A stretch of 64,000 nucleotides of DNA from Gordionus sp. m RMFG-2023 (GCF_954871325.1 NC_088777.1:19879366-19943365); one strand, 5' to 3'; numbered from the stretch's first letter, positions 33,000 to 44,060 are shown. Translations and numbers: made by a program. The notes: generated from the letters alone by a model not told the origin.

Positions 33000-34783
33000 A
33001 ATCCCAAAAATCTAAAAAATTTTGAGTAAACTGGGAATTGATATCATAACTCAAAAAATAATGATGGAAACTTAAAAATTTTTCATTTTATGTTTATATA
33101 AGTAGGTTTACACAATATGAGTAAAAAAATAAAATATTTAATCCAAAAATCTAAAATATTTTGACTAAACTGAGAATTGATATCATAACTCAAAAAATAA
33201 TGATGGAAACTTAAAAATTTTTTCATTTTATGTTTATATGAGTCAAAAAAAGAAAATATTTTTATAATCCAAAAATCTAAAAAAATTTTGATTAAACTGA
33301 GAATTGGCATCATAACTCAAAAAGTAATGACGGAAACTTCAAATTTTTTTCATTTTATCATTATATGAGTAAGTTTACACATAATGAGTCAAAATAATAA
33401 AATATTTTTAAAATCCTAATAATCTAAAAAATTTTGACTAAACTGAGAATTGACATCATAACTCAAAAAGTAATGACGGAAACTTAAAATTTTATTTTTA
33501 TGTTTATATGAGTATACACATAATGAGTCAAAAAAATAAAATATTTTTAAAATCCCAAAAATCTAAAAAATTTTGACTAAACTGAGAATTGACATCATAA
33601 ATCAAAATGTAATGACGGAAACTTAAAATTTTTTTCATTTTATCATTATATGGGTAAGTTTACACAAAATGAGTAAAAAATAATAAAATATTTTTAAAAT
33701 CCCAAAAATATAAAAGATTTTGAATATACTTGAGAATTGACATCATAACTCAAAAAGTAATGACGGAAACTTAAAATTTTTTTCATTTTATCTTTATATG
33801 ATTAAGTTCACACATAATGAGTCAAAATAATAAAATATTTTTAAAATCCAAAAAATCTAAAAAATTTGACTAAACTGAGAATTGACATCATAACTCAAAA
33901 AGTAATGATAAAATTTTTTCATTTTATGTTTATATGACTAAGTTTACACAAAATGAGTCAAAAAAATAAAATATTTTTAATTCCCAAAAATCTTAAAAAT
34001 TTGGACTAAACTGAGAATTGACATCGTAACTCAAAAAATAATGATGGAAACTTAAAATTTTTTTCATTTTATGTTTATATGAGTATGTTTACACAAAATG
34101 AGTCAAAAAATTATAAATTTTTAAAATCCCAAAAATCTAAAAAATTCTAAACTGAGAATTGACATCATAACTCAAAAAATAATGATGGAAACTTAAAATT
34201 TTTTTCATTTTATGTTTATATGAGTAGGTTTACACATAATGAGTAAAAAAAATAAAATATTTTTAAAATCCCAAAAATCTAAAAAATTTTGACTAAACCG
34301 AGAATTGACAGCATAATCAAAAAATAATGATGGAAACATAAAATTTTTTTTTAATATTCATATGAGTAAGTTTACACATAATGAGTCAAAAAAATAAAAT
34401 ATTTTTAAAATCCCAAAAATCTAAAATTTTTTGACTAAACTGAGAATTGATATCGTAACTCAAAAAATAATGATGTAAACTTAAAATTTTTTTCATTTTA
34501 TGTTTATATGAGTAGTTTACACAAAATGAGTCAAAAAATAAAATATTTTTAAAATCCCAAAAATCTTAAAAATTTTGACTAAACTAAGAATTGACATCAT
34601 AACTCAAAGATGGAAACTTAAATTTTTTTTCATGTTATGTTTATATGAGTAGGTTTTCACATAATGCAAAATAATAAAATATTTTTAAAATCCCAAAAAT
34701 CTTAAAAATCTAAAAAATTTGATTAAACTGAGAATTGACATCATAACTCAAAAAGTAATGATAAGAAACATAAAATTGTAAGT
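33000..34783 (-). repeat. Right arm, first part: inverted satellite, about 13 copies
   Basis: The same roughly 140-bp unit as the left arm in opposite orientation (AACTGAGAATTGACATCATA ... TCATTTTATGTTTATATGAG). The array stops at the inner element and resumes after it. Confidence 0.9.
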
Positions 34784-34792
34784 TTACACATA

Positions 34793-35545
34793 AGGTCCGT
34801 GAAGTTGGCCCCGCAATTTTTGATTTTCAATGGTTTATCAGTTGGTGTGATTAGTACCCGATTTGTACCGATTTGTACCGTTTTCAGTTCGATTTGTACC
34901 ATCACCGTTTTTGAGATATTCAAAGAACAAAATGGGGGGCCAACTTCACGACAGCCCCCCAACTTTTGAACTTAAAAATAAAAAGTGAATAGGTCTATAG
35001 AGAATAATTTGTACCGATTTCAGTTCGATTTGTACCATCACCGTTTTCCAGCTATTGACCGTTGAAAATATGGCGCCAAAAATAAAAAACACTCAACATT
35101 TATTTTTTTAAAATTTTTTTAACGTACAACGGTAGAGAATTTTTTTCTCTTCCTAATAATGCCTCAAATTAAGCTTTATCTTCATTATTTATTTCGGAAA
35201 TCAAATTTAAAACCTTATATTATAGCGTGAAGTTAGCCCCCCCAATATTCAAAATTTGAGATTTTTCAAATTTTTAAAACGGGATTGATTTGTACCCGAT
35301 TTGTACCGATTTGTACCATTACCGTTTTCCAGCTATTGACCGTTAAAGATATGGCGCCAAAAATTTAAAACACTCAACATTTATTTTTTTTAAAATTTTT
35401 TAACGTACAACGGTAGAGAATTTTTTTCTCTTCCTAATGATGCCTCAAATTAAGCTTTATCTTCATTATTTATTTCGGAAATCAAATTTAAAACCTTATA
35501 TTATAGCGTGAAGTTAGCCCAACCCCCACCCCATATTCAAAATAG
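34793..35545 (+). repeat. Left arm of inner foldback element
   Basis: Contains TTGTACCGTTTTCAGTTCG and CAGCTATTGACCGTT units, and the AACGTACAACGGTAGAGAAT segment twice. It lacks the long G/C tracts of the right arm except for a short C7. Confidence 0.85.
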
Positions 35546-36369
35546 TTTGCTTATTTATAAATAAGCATTTAAAAATGGACACATCATAAAGAATATGACT
35601 TTATTTTATATATAAATAAATATATTTGCAAAAATAAATACAATAATATATGATTTCGTTTTATTAAAGAAATATAATGATGGTTAATTTGAAGGTGTTT
35701 CTTTTGAATTTGTAGGTTATAATTCAACAGTAGTGTTTTGATTCTTTGATTGCTCCATCAAAGTCTCACATTTGAAAAATTATTTACTTATGCTATGATT
35801 GTAGATACAATCTAAAATAATATTAAATTTATAGATAAAAAAAATATATTTTACTGTTCAGATGGCACCCATTCAATATAACCTTTGGTGTAATTTATTT
35901 TATCATTGTTCATAAATATTTACTAATTTTTAGTAACCTTATCCTATATTCTAAAATTATATAATATCAATTACTATATTCTAAAATTATATAAATTAAT
36001 ATATTCCTAAATGATATAATATCAATTAATATATGAGATAAATTATACATACAATTTAATTTTGTATACATTTTCAATTTTAGAGCAAAATTATAAAATA
36101 AATCAAACCAGTTAGCTTTTTTTAACGCTTACAGTAAAAAAATCCAATATGCACAATACCATCTAAAATGCATTCTAAGCTCTTAAAACGGAGCGTAATA
36201 ACATATTTATGTATTTTATTATCCAAATTTTATATATAATAAATCATTTATTGATGATTATACAACCAAATTATTATGCAATTTTTTATATAAAATAAAT
36301 TAATACATATTTTTATAAAATCTATATCAAATTATAAAAAATAATAAAAATTTAAATTGAGAATATATT
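35546..36369. other. AT-rich spacer inside inner foldback element
   Basis: No coding region or RNA seen; it probably contains the 3' UTR of the minus-strand gene next to it. Confidence 0.5.
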
Positions 36370-37398
36370 TCAATATAATAATGATAGGATATCAAATAGT
36401 GTATATATATATATATGCGGTCGAATTTTTTTAGGTATATTAAAAAAATTTTTAACTTTTAAATTATTAAAAACCTCCCATACATTATTGCGACGTAGGC
36501 AATAAGCGATATAATGACCTAAAATATTTGGATCGTTTTGCTCATTGCCTTCATAAGCTATTACACCTCTAAGGGTGTAAATAACTTGATCAATTTTGAT
36601 ATAATTTGGTATTGTTTTTATATCAATTAAAGGGTATTGCCCCGTTTTTAATGTTATTTCTAATAATATATTATAACGATTTAAAAGTAACGTAGAAGAT
36701 AATATATAGTTACAAGAAATATTTGAAATTTTTTTTACATTACATAGCCCTCTATCTATAGGACGGGCTAAATAATCATTAATAATTGATTCTAAATTAG
36801 ATATATTATTTATATGTTCAATTGAAAATGATAAAATGCCATTTTTGTAAATTATATTATAACATGACTCCTTAGAACACACGACACTTTCTTCCGTCGT
36901 GTGTTCAAACATACCTATTGCTATTATTTTGTTAATAAGTACATATATATTAGATTCAGCAGCAATATGGTAAACATTATTTGGTAAAATATTTGCCTTA
37001 AATAATTTGTTTAAAATGTGAATGCGTTGTTTATATGCATTTAAAATATGTTTACGAGTTAAACTTTCCCCTATATTTGTTAAAGAAGGGGATGTTAGAG
37101 CCATATAGTTTTTGTAAGCAGGGCTATCTATATTGGCTGATGTTAGTAGTTGAATAAAGGCGTCTATAGCACATGTATTCGTCGTCATGTATTTTTTTCC
37201 TTCATAACTTACCGATCCACATAAATTCCCATTTTTGAGAAGGCGAATTGGATAGTGGTCTTCTTTTGCATCCCTGCTAATATAATGCCAATCGATATTG
37301 GGATCCATATAGCTCCTACCCCGCGATTTATTAATAAGACCTCGCCAATTTTCTATAGCATTCCTCTCTATTAAAGTATCAATGCTAGGTATTGCGTT
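36370..37398 (-). CDS. Ubiquitin-specific-protease-like (C19-like) domain of a NOF/foldback protein, last exon
   Basis: A 1029-nt exon open throughout, with acceptor AAAAATCAG at its start. It opens NAIPSIDTLIERNAIENWRG and continues into MDPNIDWHYI. A Cys box MTTNTCAIDAFIQLL corresponds to the nucleophile region of USP-type peptidases (GNTCYxNxxLQ). About 220 residues later, RGVIAYEG precedes the His box GHYIAYCLRRNNVWEVFNNL, as in USP GHYxxYxR...W...D. The candidate catalytic Cys and His are both present; the third-residue Asp is replaced by Asn (FNNL). Similar peptidase-like tails follow the NOF-type segment in transposon proteins I recall from aphids and other animals. Role in transposition is unknown; it might cut ubiquitin-like tags or be a structural relic. 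Upstream minus-strand exons link it to the NOF segment at 38564-38850. Confidence 0.72.
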   Translation of the reverse strand, partial: NAIPSIDTLIERNAIENWRGLINKSRGRSYMDPNIDWHYISRDAKEDHYPIRLLKNGNLCGSVSYEGKKYMTTNTCAIDAFIQLLTSANIDSPAYKNYMALTSPSLTNIGESLTRKHILNAYKQRIHILNKLFKANILPNNVYHIAAESNIYVLINKIIAIGMFEHTTEESVVCSKESCYNIIYKNGILSFSIEHINNISNLESIINDYLARPIDRGLCNVKKISNISCNYILSSTLLLNRYNILLEITLKTGQYPLIDIKTIPNYIKIDQVIYTLRGVIAYEGNEQNDPNILGHYIAYCLRRNNVWEVFNNLKVKNFFNIPKKIRPHIYIYTLFDILSLLY

Positions 37399-37454
37399 CT
37401 GATTTTTAGAAAATATAAAATGATATATTTAATATTAATATTTATAGTACTTAC

Positions 37455-37800
37455 ACTCTTATCAGGTCCAATAAGTGAGGCTATTTGAAAGGGGCTTGAT
37501 ATTTGATTGGTAGATAATTTCTAAATATTTAAATATTATAACTTAATAAGATTTCCTATATTACCGAGTTAGAAGTTTCTGTTTGGCATGAAACTATTGA
37601 TAAATCATCACGATCGTTATCAAAATAATGCTTAAATATTTTTTAAATTTAAAAAATAAAATTACTATTAAACTTACATCTGTAGATTTTTTGTTTATAA
37701 ATGGTTCAGATACCAAAATATTATCAATCGGTAGAGAGATTTTCAAATTGGCATCTAGGTTATTGATAAATTGATTAGATTTATAAAAATGAGAATGGTA
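37455..37800 (-). CDS. Small upstream exons of the NOF/USP-like protein
   Basis: Three short exons can be modelled on the minus strand: 37800-37678 (contains LKISLPIDNILVSEPFINKK, donor GTAAGT), 37630-37565 (HYFDNDRDDLSIVSCQTE) and 37494-37455 (PFQIASLIGPDKS, donor GTAAGT). Introns are 47-70 bp. The join between the second and third exon does not keep frame in my model, so either a splice site is misplaced or the copy is defective. The whole block is duplicated in tandem at 37962-38449. Confidence 0.5.
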
Positions 37801-38449
37801 CTGTTATTAAAGGGATTTGAAACTACATGCCTTTTAGAAAATTCAGAAGGAGTTGTCGATAATATCTATAAAAAACAATTTCATAATTCTAATCTATATA
37901 ATAAATATTTTCTACCTTTGGGATTGTTTGAGGATTTTTATAGGATGAGGTCAATGATGTAAATGAGGCAATTTGGAAGGGGCTTGATATTTGATTGGTA
38001 GATAATTTCTAAATATTTAAATATTATAATTTAATAAGATTTCTTATATTACCGAGTTAGAAGTTTCTGTTTGGCATGAAACTATTGATAAATCATTACG
38101 ATCGTTATCAAAATAATGCTTAAATATTTTTTAAATTTAAAAAATAAAATTACTATTAAACTTACATATGTAGATTTTTTGTTTATAAATGGTTCAGATA
38201 CCAAAATATTATCAATCGGTAGAGAGAATTTCAAATTGGCATCTAGGTTATTGATAAATTGATTAGATTTATAAAAATGATAATGGTACCGTTATTAAAG
38301 GGATTTGAAACTACATGCCTTTTAGAAAATTCGGAAGGAGGTGTCGATAATATCTATAAAAAACAATATCATAATTCTAATCTATATAATAAATATTTTA
38401 TACCTCTGGGACTATTTGTGGATTCTTAGAGGTCATAGATGCAATAACT
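37474..38449. repeat. Tandem duplication of a 488-bp exon-intron block
   Basis: Copy 1 (about 37474-37961) and copy 2 (about 37962-38449) match nearly base for base at an offset of 488, with scattered substitutions. In copy 2 the acceptor before the first modelled exon has changed from ACAG to ACGG, suggesting it is the decaying copy. Confidence 0.85.
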
Positions 38450-38563
38450 GATGAAGGAAAAACTTTGCAATCCTACATTTTAATTTTTTAAAGCAAATAT
38501 TTTTAAAATTTTTAATAAAGCATCATATAATAAAAATGTTTTTTTATAAAAAAAGATACTTAC

Positions 38564-38850
38564 AACGTCAAGAGATGAATTTCCATCTATTGTTGGTTGA
38601 GGTAGGTTTAGGATATTTTTAGCTCCTGCTGCTGCTAATTTCATCGTAGCATTGAGGGAGTTTATATGATGTAATACAAAATCATCTATTCTTATTGGAA
38701 GACTTTTATTAGCAAATATTCTATTTTTAATATTATTAAAATTGCTCTCTGATGAAGCACTTGACGCTGTGATGTTTGCATTTTTATAATATCTGACCAG
38801 TATCGCAGTCCACAAGGGTAAAAGTTTTACAAGGTGTAAAATTGGGGTAA
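38564..38850 (-). pseudogene. NOF-type C-terminal segment of a Mutator-like transposase
   Basis: The minus-strand exon reads LVKLLPLWTAILVRYYKN, then NITASSASSESNFNNIKNRI, then LPIRIDDFVLHHINSL, ending at a GTAAGTA donor at 38563. The ITASSA-ESxFNxxKN pattern is the one I associate with NOF/foldback proteins, just before the peptidase-like tail. The catalytic DDE part that should precede it is gone: the frame stops at 38850, where the repeat arm begins. Confidence 0.62.
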
Positions 38851-40925
38851 TCTTTAACGGTCAATAGCTGGAAAACGGCAATGATACAAATCGAACTGAA
38901 AACGGTACAAATCAATCCCGTTTTAAAAATTTGAAAAATCTCAAATTTTGAATATTGGGGGGGGGGGGGGGGGCTAACTTCACGCTATAATATAAGGTTT
39001 TAAATTTGATTTCCGAAATAAATAATGAAGATAAAGCTTAATTTGAGGCATCATTAGGAAGAGAAAAATTCTCTACCGTTGTACGTTAAAAAATTTTTAA
39101 AAAAAATAAATGTTGAGTGTTTTATATTTTTGGCGCCATATCTTTAACGGTCAATAGCTGGAAAACGGTAATGGTACAAATCGAGTTTGAAACGGTACAA
39201 ATCGGGTACAAATCAATCCCGTTTTAAAAATTTGAAAAATCTCAAATTTTGAATATTGGGAGGGGCTAACTTCACGCTATAATATAAGGTTTTAAATTTG
39301 ATTTCCGAAATAAATAATGAAGATAAAGCTTAATTTGAGGCATCATTAGGAAGAGAAAAAAATTCTCTACCGTTGTACGTTAAAAAATTTTTAAAAAAAA
39401 TAAATGTTGAGTGTTTTATATTTTTGGCGCCATATCTTTAACGGTCAATAGCTGGAAAACGGTAATGGTACAAATCGAGTTTGAAACGGTACAAATCGGG
39501 TACAAATCAATCCCGTTTTAAAAATTTGAAAAATCTCAAATTTTGAATATTGGGGGGGGGGGGGGGGCTAACTTCACGCTATAATATAAGGTTTTAAATT
39601 TGATTTCCGAAATAAATAATGAAGATAAAGCTTAATTTGAGGCATCATTAGGAAGAGAAAAAAATTCTCTACCGTTGTACGTTAAAAAATTTTTAAAAAA
39701 ATAAATGTTGAGTGTTTTATATTTTTGGCGCCATATCTTTAACGGTCAATAGCTGGAAAACGGTAATGGTACAAATCGAGTTTGAAACGGTACAAATCGG
39801 TACAAATCGGGTACAAATCAATCCCGTTTTAAAAATTTGAAAAATCTCAAATTTTTAATATTGGGGGGGGGGGGGGCTAACTTCACGTTATAATATAAGG
39901 TTTTAAATTTGATTTCCGAAATAAATAATGAAGCTAAAGCTTAATTTGAGGCATCATTAGAAAGAGAAAAAAATTCTCTACCGTTGTACGTTAAAAAATT
40001 TTTAAAAAAATAAATGTTGAGTGTTTTAAATTTTTGGCGCCATATCTTTAACGGTCAATAGCTGGAAAACGGTAATGGTACAAATCGAACTGAAAACGGT
40101 ACAACTCGGGTACAAATCAATCCCGTTTTAAAAATTTGAAAAATCTCAAATTTTGAATATTGGGGGGGGGGGGCTAACTTCACGCTATAATATAAGGTTT
40201 TAAATTTGATTTCCGAAATAAATAATGAAGATAAAGCTTAATTTGAGGCATCATTAGGAAGAGAAAAAAAATCTCTACCGTTGTACGTTAAAAAATTTTA
40301 AAAAATAATAAATGTTGAGTGTTTTAAATTTTTGGCGCCATATCTTTAACGGTCAATAGCTGGAAAACGGTATTGGTACAAATCGAACTGAAAACGGTAC
40401 AAATCGGGTACAAATCAATCCAGTTTTAAAAATTTGAAAAATCTCAAATTTTTAATATTGGGGGGGGGGGCTAACTTCACGCTATAATATAAGGTTTTAA
40501 ATTTGATTTCCGAAATAAATAATGAAGATAAAGCTTAATTTGAGGCATCATTAGGAAGAGAAAAAAATTCTCTACCGTTGTACGTTAAAAAAATTTAAAA
40601 AAAAATAAATGTTGAGTGTTTTTTATTTTTGGCGCCATATTTTCAACGGTCAATAGCTGGAAAACGGTGATGGTACAAATCGAACTGAAAACGGTACAAA
40701 TCGGTACAAATCATTCTCTACCGACCTATTCACTTTTTATTTTTAAGTTCAAAAGTTGGGGGGCTGTCGTGAAGTTGGCCCCCCATTTTGTTCTTTGAAT
40801 ATCTCAAAAACGGTGATGGTACAAATCGAACTGAAAACGGTACAAATCGGTACAAATCGGGTACTAATCACACCAACTGATAAACCATTGAAAATCAAAA
40901 ATTGCGGGGCCAACTTCACGGACCT
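38851..40925 (-). repeat. Right arm of inner foldback element, G-tract repeats
   Basis: About seven units of 292-309 bp. Landmarks repeat in order: TCTTTAACGGTCAATAGCTG, an ACGGTACAAATCG cluster, a G tract, CTAACTTCACGCTATAATAT, and CTCTACCGTTGTACGTTAAA. G tracts are 17, 16, 14, 12 and 11 nt at 38957, 39552, 39863, 40162 and 40460; one unit (39266) has a short broken tract. Confidence 0.92.
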
Positions 40926-40934
40926 TTACACATA

Positions 40935-42040
40935 ATGAGTCAAAAAAATATAATATTTTTAAAATCCCAAAAATTTTGATTAAACTAATAAATTGACATC
41001 ATAACTCAAAAAATAATGATGGGAACTTAAATTTTTTTCCATTTTATGTTTATATGGGTAAGTTTAAACAAAATGAGTAAAAAAAAATAAAATGTTTTTA
41101 AAATCCCAAAAATATAAAAATTTTTGACTAAACTGAGAATTGACATCATAACTCAAAAAGTAATGATAAAACTTTTTCATCTTATGTTTATATGAGTAAG
41201 TAGTTTACACAAAAGAGTCAAAAAAAATAAAATATTTTTAAAATCCCAAAAATCTAAAAATTTTTGACTAAACTGAGAATTGACATCGTAACTCAAAAAA
41301 TAATGATGGAAACTTAAAATTTTTTTCATTTTGTGTTTATATGAGTAGGATTACACATAATGAGTCAAAAAATAAAATATTTTTAAAATCCCAAAAATCT
41401 AAAAAATTCTAAACTGAGAATTGACATCATAACTCAAAAAATAGTGATGGAAACTGAAAAATTTTTCATTTTATGTTTATATGAGTAAGTTTACACAAAA
41501 TGAGTCAAAAAATAAAATATTTTTAAAATCCTAAATTTTGACTAAACTGAGAATTGACATCCTAACTCAAAAAATAATGATGGAAACTTAAAATTTTTTT
41601 CATTTAATGTTTATATGAGTAGGTTTACACAAAATGAGTAAAAAAATAAAATATTTTTAAAATCCCAAAAATCTAAAAAATTTGACTAAACTGAGAATTG
41701 ACATCATAACTCAAATGACAAAAACTTAAAAATTTTTTCATTTTATGTTTATATGAGTAAGTTTACACATAATGAGTCAAAATAATAAAATATTTTTTAA
41801 ATCCCCAAAATCTAAAAGATTTGACTAAACTGAGAATTGACATCATAACTCAAAAAGTAATGACGGAAACTTAAAATTTTTTTCATTTTATGTTTATATG
41901 AGTAAGTTTACACAAAATGTGTCAAAAAAATAAAATATTTTATCCCAAAAATCTAAAAATTTTTAACTAAACTGAGAATTGACATCGTAACTCAAAAAAT
42001 AATGATGGAAACTTAATTTTTTTCATTTTATGATTATATA
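40935..42040 (-). repeat. Right arm of outer foldback element, second part
   Basis: About seven more inverted 140-bp units, continuing the array broken at 34783. The next 320 bp match 30570-30880 in inverse orientation. Confidence 0.9.
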
Positions 42041-42459
42041 GCTTGTACCAAATATATTAATCCAAAATAAAAAAAAATTATGCTCCTATAATTCATATTT
42101 TTTTTTATTTAAAACTAAATTATTTGTCTATTACGCCATCTAACGAGAATATATTTATGATTTTGTAAATTTATTATGGGTATATTTTCTATGTAACATA
42201 TCTGTTCTATACATATTTTAAATTTATGAACTACTATTTCTTCCATTTTCTATTTTATTAATTTAGTTAATTTTAATTAAAATAAATTTGATTTACATAA
42301 TACAAATACATTATTTATATTTTTAAAATATAATTGATAGGTCATAAATAAATTCATTCCTGTCTATTCTCAGTTTACCTATCCATTCGCAGTTCACCTG
42401 TCAATTCTCAGTTTAGTCACACCATCTAATATACTACATTAGCAAAAATTCATTCATCG

Positions 42460-43403
42460 ATGGCAGCAAATTATGTAACTTAATACAAAATATTTAAAGT
42501 ATTCATATAAAATCTAGATAAAAAGTTACCTTTTATCAACACCACGTTTTTCAGCAATTCTTGGTAATTCAATATATTTATTTAGTTTTATATAATATAG
42601 CCAATGTAAGGACATATTGTAAAGTTCAGCAACCAGCTCCACATTTTAAAGGTACAGCGGTAGTTGATTGCAAATTTAAAGATATACAGCTAACAGATTA
42701 TAAAGGAAAATATTTAGTTTTCTTTTTTTACCCCCTTGATTTGTAAATTCATATTTAATGTCTAATACAATATTTAATGTATTAGTACCTTTGTTTGCCC
42801 TACTGAAATTATAGCATTTAGTGATAAAGTTAAAGATTTTAAAGCAATAAATACAGAGGTTGTAGCAGTATCAACTGATTCACATTATAGTCATCTTGCA
42901 TGGATTAACCTACCAAGAAAGGTTTTTATGTAAATGGTATTAGTATAATGATTAAAGATTAGAGTGGTGGTTTAGGTCATTTAGATATCCCATTGTTATC
43001 AGATTTTTCAAAAACAATTTCAAGAGATTATGGAGTTTTAATAGATGAGCCAGGTATTGCATTAAGGTGATGAAGTTTTATATGTATATATTATAACTAC
43101 ATCATAGAGGATTGTTTATTATTGATCCTAAGGGAATCATCAGGCATCTAAGTATAAATGATTTGCCAGTTGGTCGATCAGTTGATGAAACTCTACGTTT
43201 AGTCAAAGCATACCAATTTGTTGAAAAACATGGTGAAGGTATGTATATATATTATATATCTTGTAATATTTTGCATTGAATCCTAATTTATAAATATATA
43301 ATTTTATTATATTATAGTTTGCCCTGCTAATTGGACACCAGATTCTCCTACAATTAAGCCAACCCCTATAGATTCTAAGAAATATTTTGAAAAAGTCAAT
43401 TAG
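42460..43403 (+). CDS. Typical 2-Cys peroxiredoxin, probably mitochondrial (Prx3-like), seven exons
   Basis: Thiol peroxidase reducing H2O2 and organic peroxides, recycled by thioredoxin. Exons 42460-42474, 42518-42563, 42601-42742, 42786-42921, 42963-43066, 43108-43238 and 43318-43403 join in phase to 219 residues. Peroxidatic Cys72 lies in DFTFVCPTE, with the P-xxx-T-xx-C motif intact; resolving Cys193 lies in GEVCPANW. Their spacing of 121 equals the family norm. [23 protein letters not shown] and the C-terminal KKYFEKVN are also canonical, so the GGLG and YF motifs linked to hyperoxidation sensitivity are both present. The first 35 residues ([20 protein letters not shown] ...) are basic and hydroxylated without acids, suggesting a mitochondrial transit peptide. 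Introns are 43, 37, 43, 41, 41 and 79 bp. A polyadenylation signal AATAAA lies at 43470. The foldback element ends 28 bp before the ATG. A cytosolic or secreted isoform cannot be excluded. Confidence 0.92.
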
Positions 43404-43880
43404 CTATTATTTTACAATTTTACACATCATTTATTTTGAATGTAAATATTTAGCATGGATTTATTGTTTAATAAATAATAATGACAATTATAAGGTTTGT
43501 AAATCACATTGGTTTGCTAATACTATTTTTGTATTTAATTTAATGATGTTCTAAAAGATGTTGTACAATTTTATCCAGTATAATTTTCTATAATCTGATG
43601 TATGCAATTCAAATAGTTAAAAAATAGTTAATTTTAGTTAAATGTATTTTAACTTATATTGTTATTTATAAACTTGAATAAAATTGGTAATTGGATGGTT
43701 AGTTTAATAAAATTCTACACTACAATATTAAAATATGTCATTGTAAAATTTTATGTCATTTATTGTCAACCTAACCCCTTTGGCTACTGTCTCTGCACAT
43801 TAAACATGTGTTTTTATAATTTTTTCATAAAATATTAAACACCATTTTTTATATTGTAAAAAATTTATGTTTTCACAAAC
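43404..43880. other. Peroxiredoxin 3' UTR and AT-rich spacer
   Basis: AATAAA at 43470-43475 probably directs 3' end formation. Nothing else seen. Confidence 0.6.
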
Positions 43881-43883
43881 CAT

Positions 43884-44060
43884 TTGTGGCCTAGTTTGTG
43901 ATTATGTTGATCACAAATACAATAAACCTGGGTTCAAGTCTGGCAAGGGTCATGTTTTATTTCTGAAACCAACTTGGTGTTCTTGGGGCATGATATATAG
44001 TAAGTTAGGTTGGACTTTACCAGGTTATTTGTTTAATATTTATTTAAAAATATGGTAGTC
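43884..44060 (+). repeat. tRNA-derived SINE-like element
   Basis: GTGGCCTAGTTTGTG is a good A box and GGGTTCAAGTC, about 45 bp on, a good B box of a polymerase III promoter. A unique-looking body (ACCAACTTGGTGTTCTTGGG ...) follows. The head cannot fold as a full tRNA. The 63-codon frame overlapping it is incidental. No second copy was found in the window. Confidence 0.55.

Larger units (their letters stand above)
34793..40925. mobile_element. Inner foldback element (NOF-type, Mutator superfamily)
   Basis: The ends are a long inverted repeat starting AGGTCCGTGAAGTTGGCCCC, continuing identically for dozens of bases on both sides. They are flanked by a perfect 9-bp target duplication TTACACATA (34784-34792 and 40926-40934) that lies inside the satellite of the outer element. 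Nine bp is the usual size for Mutator-like and FB elements. Inner arms are tandem repeats of roughly 300 bp: about 2.5 copies on the left (to 35545) and 7 on the right (38851-40925). The coding part between the arms is on the minus strand and keeps only the C-terminal portion of the expected transposase protein. The catalytic domain is absent, so the element looks like a deletion derivative. Confidence 0.9.
30448..42423. mobile_element. Outer foldback element with satellite arms
   Basis: Both ends read inward as GGTGT(A/G)ACTAAACTGAG followed by 18-bp AATTGACAGGTAAACTGAG-type units. An 8-bp repeat ATCTAATA flanks it (30438-30445 and 42424-42431), though two bases separate it from the left terminus. 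Inside come about 300 bp of matching unique sequence on each side (30570-30880 and 42040-42360), then arms of a roughly 140-bp satellite in opposite orientation. The unique centre is about 31870-33000. The right arm is split by the inner element at 34793-40925; without it the outer element would be about 5.8 kb. The structure is that of foldback (FB-like) Mutator-superfamily elements. No transposase is recognised in its own centre. Confidence 0.85.

Noticed and set aside
33083-33313. 76-codon frame on the minus strand
   Set aside because: Falls entirely in the satellite arm; it is a by-product of the repeat.
37771-37962. Plus-strand 63-codon frame inside the duplicated block
   Set aside because: The duplicated copy does not conserve it, and minus-strand splice sites and motifs explain the region better.
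30448-42423. Considered whether the 12-kb element with terminal inverted repeats is a Polinton-type element
   Set aside because: No polymerase, integrase or capsid-type genes; target duplications are 8-9 bp and the arms are tandem satellites, as in foldback elements.
43867-44058. 63-codon frame MFSQTICGLVCDY
   Set aside because: Overlaps polymerase III-type A and B boxes; better explained as a SINE-like element.
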